The translations under genes and the position numbers were made by a program. Positions 1 through 6,749 of a stretch of 64,000 nucleotides of DNA are shown here, piece by piece; the first letter of the stretch is position 1, and every line of letters starts with the position of its first letter. The DNA comes from Streptomyces sp. Edi4 (GTDB lineage Bacteria; Actinomycetota; Actinomycetes; Streptomycetales; Streptomycetaceae): NCBI RefSeq assembly GCF_040253615.1, contig NZ_JBEJGY010000004.1, forward strand, positions 4,278,001-4,342,000, given 5' to 3'. The notes under the pieces were generated by a model. The model did not search any database, was not told the DNA's origin, and saw only the letters and a list, made by a program, of their open reading frames with translations.

Positions 1-768
1 AGCAGGCCGACGATGTAGCAGGCGAAGATCACGGGTCAGGGTGCCACGCGAGAAGCCGATGTCACGCTGCCACAGCGCATACAGCGGTGTCGCCGCGTTA
101 GACAGCACGAACACCGCGGTCACCGGCCAGGCGGCCCCCCAAATCCACCGGCCCGGCGCGTCCGCCGGGACCCCGGGGGCCAGGGAGGCTGCCGGGGTCG
201 GCGCGTCCGCCGGGACCCCGGGGGCCAGGGAGGTTGCCGGGGTTGCCGGGGTCGGCGCGGTCACGGGGGCTGCCGGGGTCGGCGCGTGCACCGGGGCCAC
301 CGGGCCCGCCGGGGTTGCCGGGGTCGGCAGGGCTACCGGGGCCGGGGAGGCTGCCAGGGGCGGCGCGTCCACCAGGGTCGCTGAGGTCGGCGCGTCCATC
401 GGAGCCACGGGTGCCACCGGGGCCGCCAGGGCCGACGAGTCCACCAGGGCCGCCGGAGCCACCAGGGCCGCCGGAGCCACCAGGGCCTTCGGAGTCACCA
501 GGGCCTCCGGGGTCGGCGCCTCCGCCGGGGCCAGCGCGTCCGTCAGGGCCGACGAGTCCACGAGGGCCGCCGGAGCTACCAGGGCCGCCGGAGCCACCAG
601 GGCCTTCGGAGTCACCAGGGCCTTCGGGGTCGGCGCCTCCGCCGGGGCCAGCGCGTCCGTCAGGGCCACGGGGGCGCCCGGAGCCGGCGCGCACACCGGG
701 GCCGGCAACGCCCCGGGCTGTCGTCCTTCAACACCCCTATGCGTGGCCCCAGTTCGAGATGCGGGCAT
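1..768 (-). pseudogene. MFS transporter N-terminus, repeat-rich and frameshifted, cut by window edge
   Basis: The minus-strand frame starts at ATG 768, preceded by GGAGAGGGG. It reads about 206 residues of Ala/Pro/Val-rich degenerate repeats (units such as ALVAPAALVAPAALVDSS), then a typical first MFS transmembrane segment, RWIWGAAWPVTAVFVLSNAA, followed by TPLYALWQRDIGFSRGTLT. At about position 33 the sequence needs one base removed from a CCC run to continue as VIFACYIVGLL, the usual MFS continuation. Without that change the frame turns into Arg/Leu-rich nonsense. I infer a +1 frameshift, either real or a sequencing error. The gene is divergent from the ArsR-type gene and probably its target. 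The tail lies outside the window. The Gly-Pro collagen-like frame on the same strand is a shadow of these repeats. Confidence 0.6.
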
Positions 769-798
769 GGCTGTCCCCTCTCCGTGCTTCTCAGCACC

Positions 799-852
799 CC
801 TTGTACGAGTTGAGTCGAACTTAGCAGGTAGTACGATTCAACTCGTACAAGG
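799..852. promoter_or_regulatory. Inverted-repeat operator between MFS and ArsR genes
   Basis: Perfect 15-bp arms, CCTTGTACGAGTTGA at 799-813 and its reverse complement at 838-852, flank a 24-bp centre. A plausible promoter for the rightward gene lies inside: TTGAGT (810-815) and TACGAT (832-837), 16 bp apart. The second arm runs into the GGAG ribosome site of the regulator. This is a likely autoregulatory operator of the ArsR-type protein that also controls the divergent transporter. Confidence 0.6.
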
Positions 853-862
853 AGCGCGTCAC

Positions 863-1282
863 GTGGACGAGGAGACGGCAATGAGGACGACGAGCGCGAC
901 CAGGCCATCGGCGGCGCACCACGTGCCCGGCATCAAGGTCGTCGCGGCGCCCGAAGGGCTTCCCGCGCCGCTGCCCGAACCGCCCGTCGAGGCGTTGCGC
1001 CTGGAGACGGTGATGGGCGCGCTCAGCGATCCCCTGCGCCTGACCATCGTGCGCAAACTGCTCCTGGAGTCGGAGGACTTCGACCACTCCTGCGGCTGGT
1101 TCGGCCTCGACCGGCCCAAGTCCTCGCTCACCCACCACTTCAAGGCGCTGCGCGAGGCCGGCGTCACCCGGCAGCGCCAGTACGGCCTCGAGCGGCGCAG
1201 CCAGGTCCGCGTCGACGACCTCGAAGAGCGTTTCCCCGGCCTCGTCGGGCTGGTCGCGGCCTGGACCCCGGAGGAGTCCTAG
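863..1282 (+). CDS. ArsR-family winged-helix regulator
   Basis: 139 residues from GTG 863, which has AAGGAG 8 bp upstream; ATG 881 is an alternative start. The C-terminal half carries the ArsR winged helix: a helix with SDPLRLTIVRKLL, then the recognition region DRPKSSLTHHFKALREAG and the wing around QYGLERRSQVRVDDLEERFPG. The first 35 residues are variable. No metal-binding cysteine pair is evident; one Cys (SCGWFG) lies before the recognition helix. Streptomyces proteins of this form commonly sit divergent to an MFS transporter and repress it, which fits the inverted repeat just upstream. The long open frame running into it from position 41 is antisense to the transporter repeats and is not part of the gene. 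Confidence 0.85.
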   Translation: MDEETAMRTTSATRPSAAHHVPGIKVVAAPEGLPAPLPEPPVEALRLETVMGALSDPLRLTIVRKLLLESEDFDHSCGWFGLDRPKSSLTHHFKALREAGVTRQRQYGLERRSQVRVDDLEERFPGLVGLVAAWTPEES

Positions 1283-1362
1283 CCCAACCCCGGTGCCGCG
1301 CGGGCCCGTTCGACGCGTGGCGGCCCCTTCGCGCGTGCCCGGCTGTCTGGTCTGATGGGGGC

Positions 1363-2190
1363 ATGGCCTCGCAGCGCGACAAGATCGCCGCATTCCGCTC
1401 CTCGCACACCTCGGACTCGCCCCTGGTCCTGGCCAACGTCTGGGACGTGGCCGGCGCACGGCTCGCCGTCGCGGCGGGCGCGACGGCGCTCGCCACCACC
1501 AGCGCGGGCATCTCCTGGAGCGCGGGCTGCGCCGACGGCGACCACATGTCCGGGGAGGCGGCGCTCGACGCCGTCGCGCGGATCATCGGCGCGGTCCCCG
1601 TCCCGGTGAGCGCCGACATCGAATCGGGGTACGGGCGGGGCCCGCGCGAGGTGGCCAGCACCGTCGCAGCCGTCATCGCGGCGGGCGCGGCCGGCATCAA
1701 CATCGAGGACAGCTGCCCCGAGCGCCCCGGCACATTGCGTCCCGTCGCCGAACAGGCCCAGCGCATCGCGGCGGCCCGCGCCGCGGCGGACACGGCGGGG
1801 CTGCCCGTCTACATCAACGCGCGGACGGACGCGTGGTGGTCGTCGGTGGGGGAGCCGGCCACGCGGGTCGAGGAGAGCGTGGAGCGGGCCCGGGCCTACC
1901 TCGCGGCGGGCGCGGACGGCATCTTCGTCCCCGGTGTCAGGGACGCCGCGACCATCTCCGCCCTCACCGGCGCCATCGACGCGCCGGTGAACGTCCTGGT
2001 GGGTCCCGGCGCGCTCGGGGTGAAGGAGCTGGCCGCCCTGGGCGTCGCCCGCGTCACCATCGGATCCTCGCTCGCGGCCGCCGCGTACGCGGTAGTGCGG
2101 CGGGCCGTGGAGCGCCTGGTGACCGAGGGGACGTACGAGCCGCTGGCCGGGGGGATCACGTATCAGGAGTTCAACGAGCTGATGGGCTGA
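1363..2190 (+). CDS. Isocitrate lyase/PEP mutase family protein
   Basis: 275 residues with a TIM-barrel of the PEP mutase/isocitrate lyase superfamily. Visible signatures are the N-terminal LVLANVWDVAGARLAVAAGA, the metal/substrate segment SADIESGYGRGP (residues about 86-97, the D-x-E-x-G-Y-G motif), the active-site-loop equivalent GINIEDSC, and INARTDAWW. Family members make or cleave C-C or P-C bonds next to a carboxylate, for example methylisocitrate lyase, oxaloacetate hydrolase or phosphonate mutase. The specific substrate cannot be read here, and no phosphonate or methylcitrate genes are adjacent. It converges on the LuxR-type gene, with a 28-bp tail-to-tail overlap (2163-2190). Length is normal for the family. 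Confidence 0.88.
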   Translation: MASQRDKIAAFRSSHTSDSPLVLANVWDVAGARLAVAAGATALATTSAGISWSAGCADGDHMSGEAALDAVARIIGAVPVPVSADIESGYGRGPREVASTVAAVIAAGAAGINIEDSCPERPGTLRPVAEQAQRIAAARAAADTAGLPVYINARTDAWWSSVGEPATRVEESVERARAYLAAGADGIFVPGVRDAATISALTGAIDAPVNVLVGPGALGVKELAALGVARVTIGSSLAAAAYAVVRRAVERLVTEGTYEPLAGGITYQEFNELMG

Positions 2191-3209
2191 TCCGGGCCGT
2201 CGAGCAGGCCCTGCTGGCTGATCAGGAAGCCCGCGTGCAGCCGGTTGCGGGCGCCGAGCCGGTGCATGATCTCCGAGACGTGGCGCTGGCAGGTGCGGTG
2301 GGAGACGCCGAGGCGCTTGGCGATGGCGCCGATCTCGCCACCCTCCGCGAGTAATCGCATGATCGACAGCTTCATGGCCTCGGAGGCGTCCTTGACCTGC
2401 TGCTTCTCATAGCGCGCGGGAAAGGGCTGACTGGTCGCCCAGGCCCGCTCGAAGGCGCCGACCGCGAAGTGGACGATGTCGGGGTCGCGCACCACGAGCG
2501 CGCCCTGGGGCAGATCGCGCAGGGACATGACGGCCGTGGTGCGGTCGAAGACGATGAGCCGCATGAAGGCGTCGTTGACCGTACGCACCTGGGCGCCCAG
2601 CCGCGTCACCCGCTGGACGTACTCGGTGGTGGCGTGGCTGAACTGCGCGGACTGCTGATACAGCGTGCGGATGCGGACACCGCGCCGCAGTGCCCGCTCC
2701 GCCAGGTCGATCGAGTCCTTGAGCTGTTCCTCGGGTCTCGGGCCGCCCGGCTGTGAGGTCAGCGCCTCGCTGCGGGCCCCGGCGGCGAGCTCCGCGATGG
2801 TCTGGCGCACCACGTCGAGGCTCACCAGACGTTCGGTGAGCGAGTGGCTGGTGTGGCGCGTCAGGTTCTCCGTGTACACCGGGGCGAACGCGGCGATCAA
2901 CGAGGACAGACGTTCCATCTGGCGCTGTTCCTCGGCTATCGCACGGAACTTGGGCACGCACACCCGCAGCACGGCGGTGGCCGGCGTCACCGGGTAGAGA
3001 AACGCCTCCTCACTGGCGGCGCGCTCCAGCAGGCCCAGCTCCACCAGCTGCTTCACGGCCAGCTGGAAGGCGGTGGGCGGCAGGCCGAGACGCCGCCGCA
3101 ACTCCTCGCTCCCCGACCCCGGGGCCGAGACCACCGCCCCGTACACGGCCCGCGCGTGGTCGTGGATCTCCAACTCGGCAGGTGACTCGCCGCTTGTCAC
3201 GTTCCACAC
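2163..3209 (-). CDS. LuxR-type helix-turn-helix regulator with TrmB-like N-terminus
   Basis: 348 residues from GTG 3209, which has a strong AGGAGG ten bases upstream. The N-terminus (about 5-70) looks like a TrmB/MarR-type winged helix (SEELRRRLGLPPTAFQLAVKQLVELGLLERA). The middle resembles a phospholipase D-like/effector region common in such regulators. The C-terminus (about 285-345) is a LuxR/GerE HTH: EIGAIAKRLGVSHRTCQRHV then SEIMHRLGARNRLHAGFLI. It is divergent from the RiPP locus that begins at 3342, so it is the natural candidate for its pathway regulator; this is inferred from position only. Regulators of this architecture are frequent next to small natural-product and peptide loci in Streptomyces. 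Confidence 0.85.
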   Translation of the reverse strand: MWNVTSGESPAELEIHDHARAVYGAVVSAPGSGSEELRRRLGLPPTAFQLAVKQLVELGLLERAASEEAFLYPVTPATAVLRVCVPKFRAIAEEQRQMERLSSLIAAFAPVYTENLTRHTSHSLTERLVSLDVVRQTIAELAAGARSEALTSQPGGPRPEEQLKDSIDLAERALRRGVRIRTLYQQSAQFSHATTEYVQRVTRLGAQVRTVNDAFMRLIVFDRTTAVMSLRDLPQGALVVRDPDIVHFAVGAFERAWATSQPFPARYEKQQVKDASEAMKLSIMRLLAEGGEIGAIAKRLGVSHRTCQRHVSEIMHRLGARNRLHAGFLISQQGLLDGPDQPISSLNS

Positions 3210-3341
3210 GATTTCAACCCCTCCTAAACACGCGTGGCCGAGTTAGGACCCCTCCCCATCATGGATCAGGCGGCGGTGACCACGCCAGAGTGACCGTGTC
3301 CGGAGCCGGTCCGCTCCGAACGTCGTTGTCCTGGGGGGGAT

Positions 3342-3563
3342 ATGACTGCCGAGCAACGCGTTTCGCACCCCTTCTTCGTGGCTGTGCTGCTGCTCCTCGT
3401 CGCGCTGGCGGGCCAGGCGGGAATCTCCGTGGCGCACGGCTCGAACGGTACGGCCGCTGCGCGGGCCGGCGCGGGTGGCGCCGGCGCCACGAATACCGGT
3501 GGCACGAACGCCGGGGACCCGGGCCCTGGAGAAGGAACGCCCGGCGACTTCGGCTGGGGATGA
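3342..3563 (+). CDS. Small secreted or membrane-anchored protein, unknown
   Basis: 73 residues. A short basic start (MTAEQRVSH) is followed by a hydrophobic stretch PFFVAVLLLLVALAGQAGIS and a possible signal-peptidase site near SVAHG. The rest is a Gly/Ala/Thr-rich tail ending in PGEGTPGDFGWG. A GGGGGGA ribosome site precedes ATG 3342. I do not recognise a family. It is the first gene rightward of the regulator and lies 98 bp before the 19-residue peptide gene, so it may belong to the same transcription unit. It could be an exported accessory factor or a second precursor. The stop overlaps an ATG (3560) opening a 31-codon frame, which I do not consider real. Confidence 0.5.
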   Translation: MTAEQRVSHPFFVAVLLLLVALAGQAGISVAHGSNGTAAARAGAGGAGATNTGGTNAGDPGPGEGTPGDFGWG

Positions 3564-3602
3564 GGGAGCGCGGCCGGGAGCGGGCCGCGTCCCACCAGAG
3601 AC

Positions 3603-3626
3603 TTCCCGCCCCGCTCGGGGCGGGAA
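3603..3626 (+). terminator. Hairpin upstream of the peptide gene
   Basis: Perfect 10-bp stem TTCCCGCCCC / GGGGCGGGAA with a GCTC loop, between the 73-residue gene and the ribosome site of the 19-residue peptide. There is no U tract. It could be a terminator of the upstream gene or a 5' stabilising hairpin for the peptide mRNA. Confidence 0.5.
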
Positions 3627-3661
3627 ATCAAGTGCCGTACGGCGGAGGGGAGTTGATTTTC

Positions 3662-3721
3662 ATGGCGATCGAGCTGAACACCCGCAAGGCCAGCCAGGCC
3701 GGCCTGTCCTTCGAGGGCTGA
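3662..3721 (+). CDS. Candidate 19-residue RiPP precursor peptide
   Basis: ATG 3662 has an excellent ribosome site, GGAGGGGAG, nine bases upstream and encodes MAIELNTRKASQAGLSFEG followed by TGA. The peptide is far shorter than usual gene products but sits exactly where mccA or paaP would, upstream of an MccB/PaaA-type E1 enzyme with an N-terminal leader-binding domain. It ends in Glu-Gly instead of the Asn used by microcin C7. Known E1-like RiPP enzymes activate a precursor carboxylate, so the C-terminal Gly or the Glu side chain is a candidate site; this is inference. Two hairpins follow before the enzyme gene, as expected for an abundant precursor transcript. Confidence 0.55.
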   Translation: MAIELNTRKASQAGLSFEG

Positions 3722-3741
3722 GCCCCCTGATGAGGCAGCGG

Positions 3742-3841
3742 TCCGTCGTCGGCGAGCGCTCCAATCGCCCGCCGGCGACGGACAGGGACGCCCACGGGGC
3801 TCCCATCCACAGGGCGGCACCCCTCGGGGTGCTGCCCTGTG
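3742..3841 (+). terminator. Two consecutive hairpins between precursor and E1 gene
   Basis: First hairpin: arms 3742-3754 and 3770-3782, 13 bp with one mismatch, 15-nt loop. Second hairpin: arms 3808-3823 and 3826-3841, 16 positions with a single G-U, a very stable stem closing on a CTCG tetraloop. They lie in the 157-bp gap between the peptide stop and the E1 start. Partial termination here would give more peptide mRNA than enzyme mRNA, as described for the mccA-mccB interval of the microcin C7 operon. Confidence 0.65.
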
Positions 3842-3878
3842 CACTTGATGAAGCCGATTCTCCCATAGGAGCCCCTTC

Positions 3879-5012
3879 ATGCCTCCGGACAGCCGCGTCC
3901 TGCCGCTCCTGAAGCACACCAACCCGGTCTACGGATCCGGCGACACCGTTCTCATCAACGGATTCGGCGAGGTCACGACGATCGCCGACCCGACCGGCGC
4001 CATCCGCCGGCTGCTCGCGCTGATGGACGGCACCCGCACCGAGGCGGAGCTCCACCGCGACCTGGCGGCCGACTTCCCCGAGGTGACCGGCGAGCAGGTC
4101 GCCCAGGCCGTGGCCCAGTTCGACAGCGCGGGGTTCCTGCTCGACGCGAACGCGTCGGCCGAGGGAATCCTGGACGACTACGAACTCAGGCGCTGGGAAC
4201 GGAACATCAACTTCTTCGGCTCCTACGCCCGCCTCGGCGACAACAAGTACGAGACGCAGCGCAGGCTGCGGGACTGCAAGGTGGCGCTGCTCGGCCTCGG
4301 CGGGCTCGGATCGCACCTGCTGCTCGACATGGCGGCGCTCGGCGTGGGCCACGTCCGGGCGGTGGAGTTCGACCGGGTCGAGCTGTCCAACCTCAACCGC
4401 CAGATCCTCTACCGCGAGGCGGACATCGGCGAGCCGAAGCTGCACCGCGCGGTCGAGCGGGTCCGGGAGTTCAACTCGCGCATGACGATCGAGCCGGTCG
4501 AGATGAAGATCTCCTCGGTCCAGGATGTCGCCGACGTCATCGCGGGCACCGACCTCGTCATCTGCGTGGCGGACCGCCCCAAGGTGGAGATCGTCAACTG
4601 GGTGAACGAGGCCTGCGTACGCGCCTCCATCCCGCTGACCACCGGCGGACTCGACACCCAGCGCGCCGTCTACTACACCGTCGTGCCCGGCGAAAGCGGC
4701 TGTGTGCAGTGCTGGCGGCACCAGGTCTCGGCCACGGACGAGGTCTCCCACGGTCTGCTCGCGGAGAAGACCGAGCGGCGGATAGGCGGCGACAACGCCG
4801 CCTTCGGGCCACTGGTCACCATGACCACCGGCTTCCTCATCGGCGAACTCACCAGGATCATCACGGGGGTTGCTCCGCCGGTGGCGGCGGGCCGCCTGAT
4901 GGAGCTCCGCTTCGAGGACTACGCGATGTCCGAGGCCGAGCGCTGGTCCCGGTCCGACGACTGCGCCGTGTGCGGTACGTCCGTTCCCGTGACCGGCGCC
5001 GTGCCCGCCTGA
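3879..5012 (+). CDS. E1-like ThiF/MccB-type adenylating enzyme with leader-binding domain
   Basis: 377 residues from ATG 3879, with AGGAG seven bases upstream. Residues about 20-90 resemble a PqqD-like RiPP recognition element (small beta segment, then MDGTRTEAELHRDLAADFPE helices). The E1 adenylation domain follows: nucleotide loop GLGGLGSH at 139-146, then FDRVELSNLNRQILYREADI, the ThiF/MccB/UBA1 signature with its Asp, Asn and Arg-Gln. Two CxxC pairs, CVQC (275-278) and CAVC (362-365), form the usual structural zinc site. Length and order match MccB and PaaA (350-380 residues). The enzyme would bind the short precursor through its N-domain and activate a carboxylate as an acyl-AMP. ThiF or MoeB are less likely because no ThiS- or MoaD-like gene is near. 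Confidence 0.85.
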   Translation: MPPDSRVLPLLKHTNPVYGSGDTVLINGFGEVTTIADPTGAIRRLLALMDGTRTEAELHRDLAADFPEVTGEQVAQAVAQFDSAGFLLDANASAEGILDDYELRRWERNINFFGSYARLGDNKYETQRRLRDCKVALLGLGGLGSHLLLDMAALGVGHVRAVEFDRVELSNLNRQILYREADIGEPKLHRAVERVREFNSRMTIEPVEMKISSVQDVADVIAGTDLVICVADRPKVEIVNWVNEACVRASIPLTTGGLDTQRAVYYTVVPGESGCVQCWRHQVSATDEVSHGLLAEKTERRIGGDNAAFGPLVTMTTGFLIGELTRIITGVAPPVAAGRLMELRFEDYAMSEAERWSRSDDCAVCGTSVPVTGAVPA

Positions 5013-5156
5013 CACCCTGGCCCCTGACACGTCGCACACGTCGCTCCGGCGCCGCCCACGGGCGGGGTGCCGGAGCGACCGCGCGACCAGGAGCCCCCGC
5101 GTGACCGCAAGACCCAGATCCCCCCGCGTGACGGAACGGCCGAAGGACTGACTGCC

Positions 5157-6413
5157 ATGGGAAAGCGCTACTACCTGCTCCTGAGCGCCTACTTGACGTC
5201 CTCGATGGGCAACTGGGTGTACCGGATCACCCTGCCGCTGCTCGTCCTGCACCAGACCGGCTCCGCGCTCAGCACGAGCCTTGTCTACGTCGTCGAGTAC
5301 GTCCCCTTCCTGATCTTCTCGCTGCCGGGCGGCGTGTGGGCGGACCGCTGGAACAGACGGCGCATCCTGATCACCGGCGACCTGACCGCCGCGGCCATCG
5401 CCACGGGACTGGCCACCCTCGTCATCGCGGGAACGAGCCAGCTCTGGCCGATCCTCCTGGCGGCGCTGCTGCTCGGCTGTGTCGAGCCGGTGTACCACCC
5501 GGCGTTCCAGAGCTTCATCCCGGACGTCACGCCCAAGGACCAACTCGCCCAGGCCAACGGCTGGATGCAGTCCGGCGACAACATCATGGGCATGCTCGGA
5601 CCGGTCCTCGCGGGTGGCGCCATCACGCTGTTCGGCTATGAGGCCACGATCGCCGTCAACGCCCTGTCGTTCTTCGTCTCGGCCGGTGCCATCGTCCTGA
5701 TCGGCAAGGTGGAGGCGCCCCGGGCCGTGCGCGACGCCGACGCGGCGAAGCCCTCCTTTGTCAAGGAGATCGCCGAAGCCGGCCGCTACATCTTCCGTAA
5801 GAACCGGCTGCTGCTCACCGGCTCCCTCCTGTTCACCGGCACCAACTTCGCGACCTGGATCGTGCAGGCCAACTTCGTTTTCTACCTGACGAGTTACCGG
5901 CACTTCTCGCCGACCGTGCTCGGCGCCCTCATCGCCTCCCAGGGCGCGGGCGCCGTGGTGGGCGCGACGGTGGCGGGCCGCCTGAACAGGAAGTTCCCGC
6001 CGGGCCGAATCATCCTCACCACCACGGCCGTCGCCGGCTGCGCCACGCTCGTCCTGATCCCGCTGCGCGCGCCCCTGTTGATCGGGATGGCCTGGGGGCT
6101 GCTCTATGCCTGCGCGTCGATCAACATGGTGTCCTGGTTCACCCTGCGCCAGAGGATCGTCCCCTCCGCCCTGCTGGGCCGGGTCGTCGCCACCACCCGC
6201 ATGCTGGCCTTCGCCTCGATCCCCCTCGCGGCGTTCGTCGGCGGTGCCATCGAGAACACCTTCCACGACCTGTACCTGATCATGGCCGCGAGCGGGATCG
6301 TGCGCCTGTGCATCGCGGGGTTCGCCTGGTTCAGCCCGATGCGGGGCGCGACCTCCGCGCCGCCCGCACCGGAGAGCACGCGCGAGCGGGCGGCGGCCGA
6401 ACCGTCCGCGTGA
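5157..6413 (+). CDS. MFS transporter, probable exporter of the peptide product
   Basis: 418 residues from ATG 5157 (GKRYYLLLSAYLTSSMGNWV). The open frame extends back to 5067, but those residues are hydrophilic and unlike the family. About 12 hydrophobic segments are visible. The loop between TM2 and TM3 carries the MFS motif GGVWADRWNRRRIL, and another region reads VGATVAGRLNRKFPPGRIIL. It belongs to the drug-efflux group often annotated MFS_3/enterobactin exporter-like. It lies 144 bp downstream of the E1-like gene in the same direction, so it probably exports the modified peptide and gives self-immunity, as MccC does for microcin C. The C-terminal tail is short and charged. Confidence 0.88.
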   Translation: MGKRYYLLLSAYLTSSMGNWVYRITLPLLVLHQTGSALSTSLVYVVEYVPFLIFSLPGGVWADRWNRRRILITGDLTAAAIATGLATLVIAGTSQLWPILLAALLLGCVEPVYHPAFQSFIPDVTPKDQLAQANGWMQSGDNIMGMLGPVLAGGAITLFGYEATIAVNALSFFVSAGAIVLIGKVEAPRAVRDADAAKPSFVKEIAEAGRYIFRKNRLLLTGSLLFTGTNFATWIVQANFVFYLTSYRHFSPTVLGALIASQGAGAVVGATVAGRLNRKFPPGRIILTTTAVAGCATLVLIPLRAPLLIGMAWGLLYACASINMVSWFTLRQRIVPSALLGRVVATTRMLAFASIPLAAFVGGAIENTFHDLYLIMAASGIVRLCIAGFAWFSPMRGATSAPPAPESTRERAAAEPSA

Positions 6414-6493
6414 GGCGGGGCTGCGGGGGTGAGGCGGGGCTCCGGGGCGTGCGGTCCTTCGTGCCGCCGCCCGGCTGGCGCCCGGTAAAGAAA

Positions 6494-6514
6494 CAGACAA
6501 CCCAGTTGGGTATC
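6494..6514. promoter_or_regulatory. ARE-like site, copy 1
   Basis: A 21-bp sequence beginning CAGACAA and ending GGTATC that matches the site at 6682-6702 at 17 of 21 positions. It contains the short palindrome ACCCA-GT-TGGGT. It lies between the MFS gene and the OmpR-type regulator. The overall form resembles binding sites of gamma-butyrolactone receptor-type TetR proteins. Confidence 0.4.
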
Positions 6515-6673
6515 CAGACAGAGCCGGTCGAGCGGCCTTTCCGGGTCCACCTGGCCGCAAGGTAACCGCTGACCTGGCCTTTCCATGTCCGTACGGGAGG
6601 GGCCCGGCCTCCGCCCCGCCCCGACCCCCTGCCCTCATGGTCAGGGGTCGCTTCACCCTGCCCTGACTATCCG

Positions 6674-6702
6674 TTGACAATCAGACAAGTCTGTTTGGTA
6701 TC
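6674..6702 (+). promoter_or_regulatory. Promoter with ARE-like operator, copy 2, before the OmpR-type regulator
   Basis: TTGACA (6674-6679) is a consensus -35 box. The following bases contain the palindrome CAGAC-AA-GTCTG and the -10-like TATCTT at 6699-6704, giving a long 19-bp spacer. The operator-like 21 bp (6682-6702) lies in the spacer, so a bound repressor would block polymerase. A TetR/ArpA-like gene two positions downstream is the obvious candidate regulator. Confidence 0.5.
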
Positions 6703-6749
6703 TTCCGTGATCGGCCGACGTCGAGTCAGCGTTCAGGGGGGCACAGCAC

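Noticed and set aside
41..862. Long plus-strand open frame upstream of the ArsR gene, and the collagen-like Gly-Pro frame on the other strand
   Set aside because: Both are alternative frames of the repeat-rich MFS N-terminus, which has the only good ribosome site and a real transmembrane sequence.
3560..3655. 31-codon ORF overlapping the stop of the 73-residue gene by ATGA
   Set aside because: It is Arg-rich, has no ribosome site of its own beyond coupling, and runs through the hairpin and the ribosome site of the better peptide ORF.
3660..6680. 1006-codon minus-strand open frame
   Set aside because: It is antisense to the E1 and MFS genes with mirror-image codon bias, has no domains and no ribosome site.
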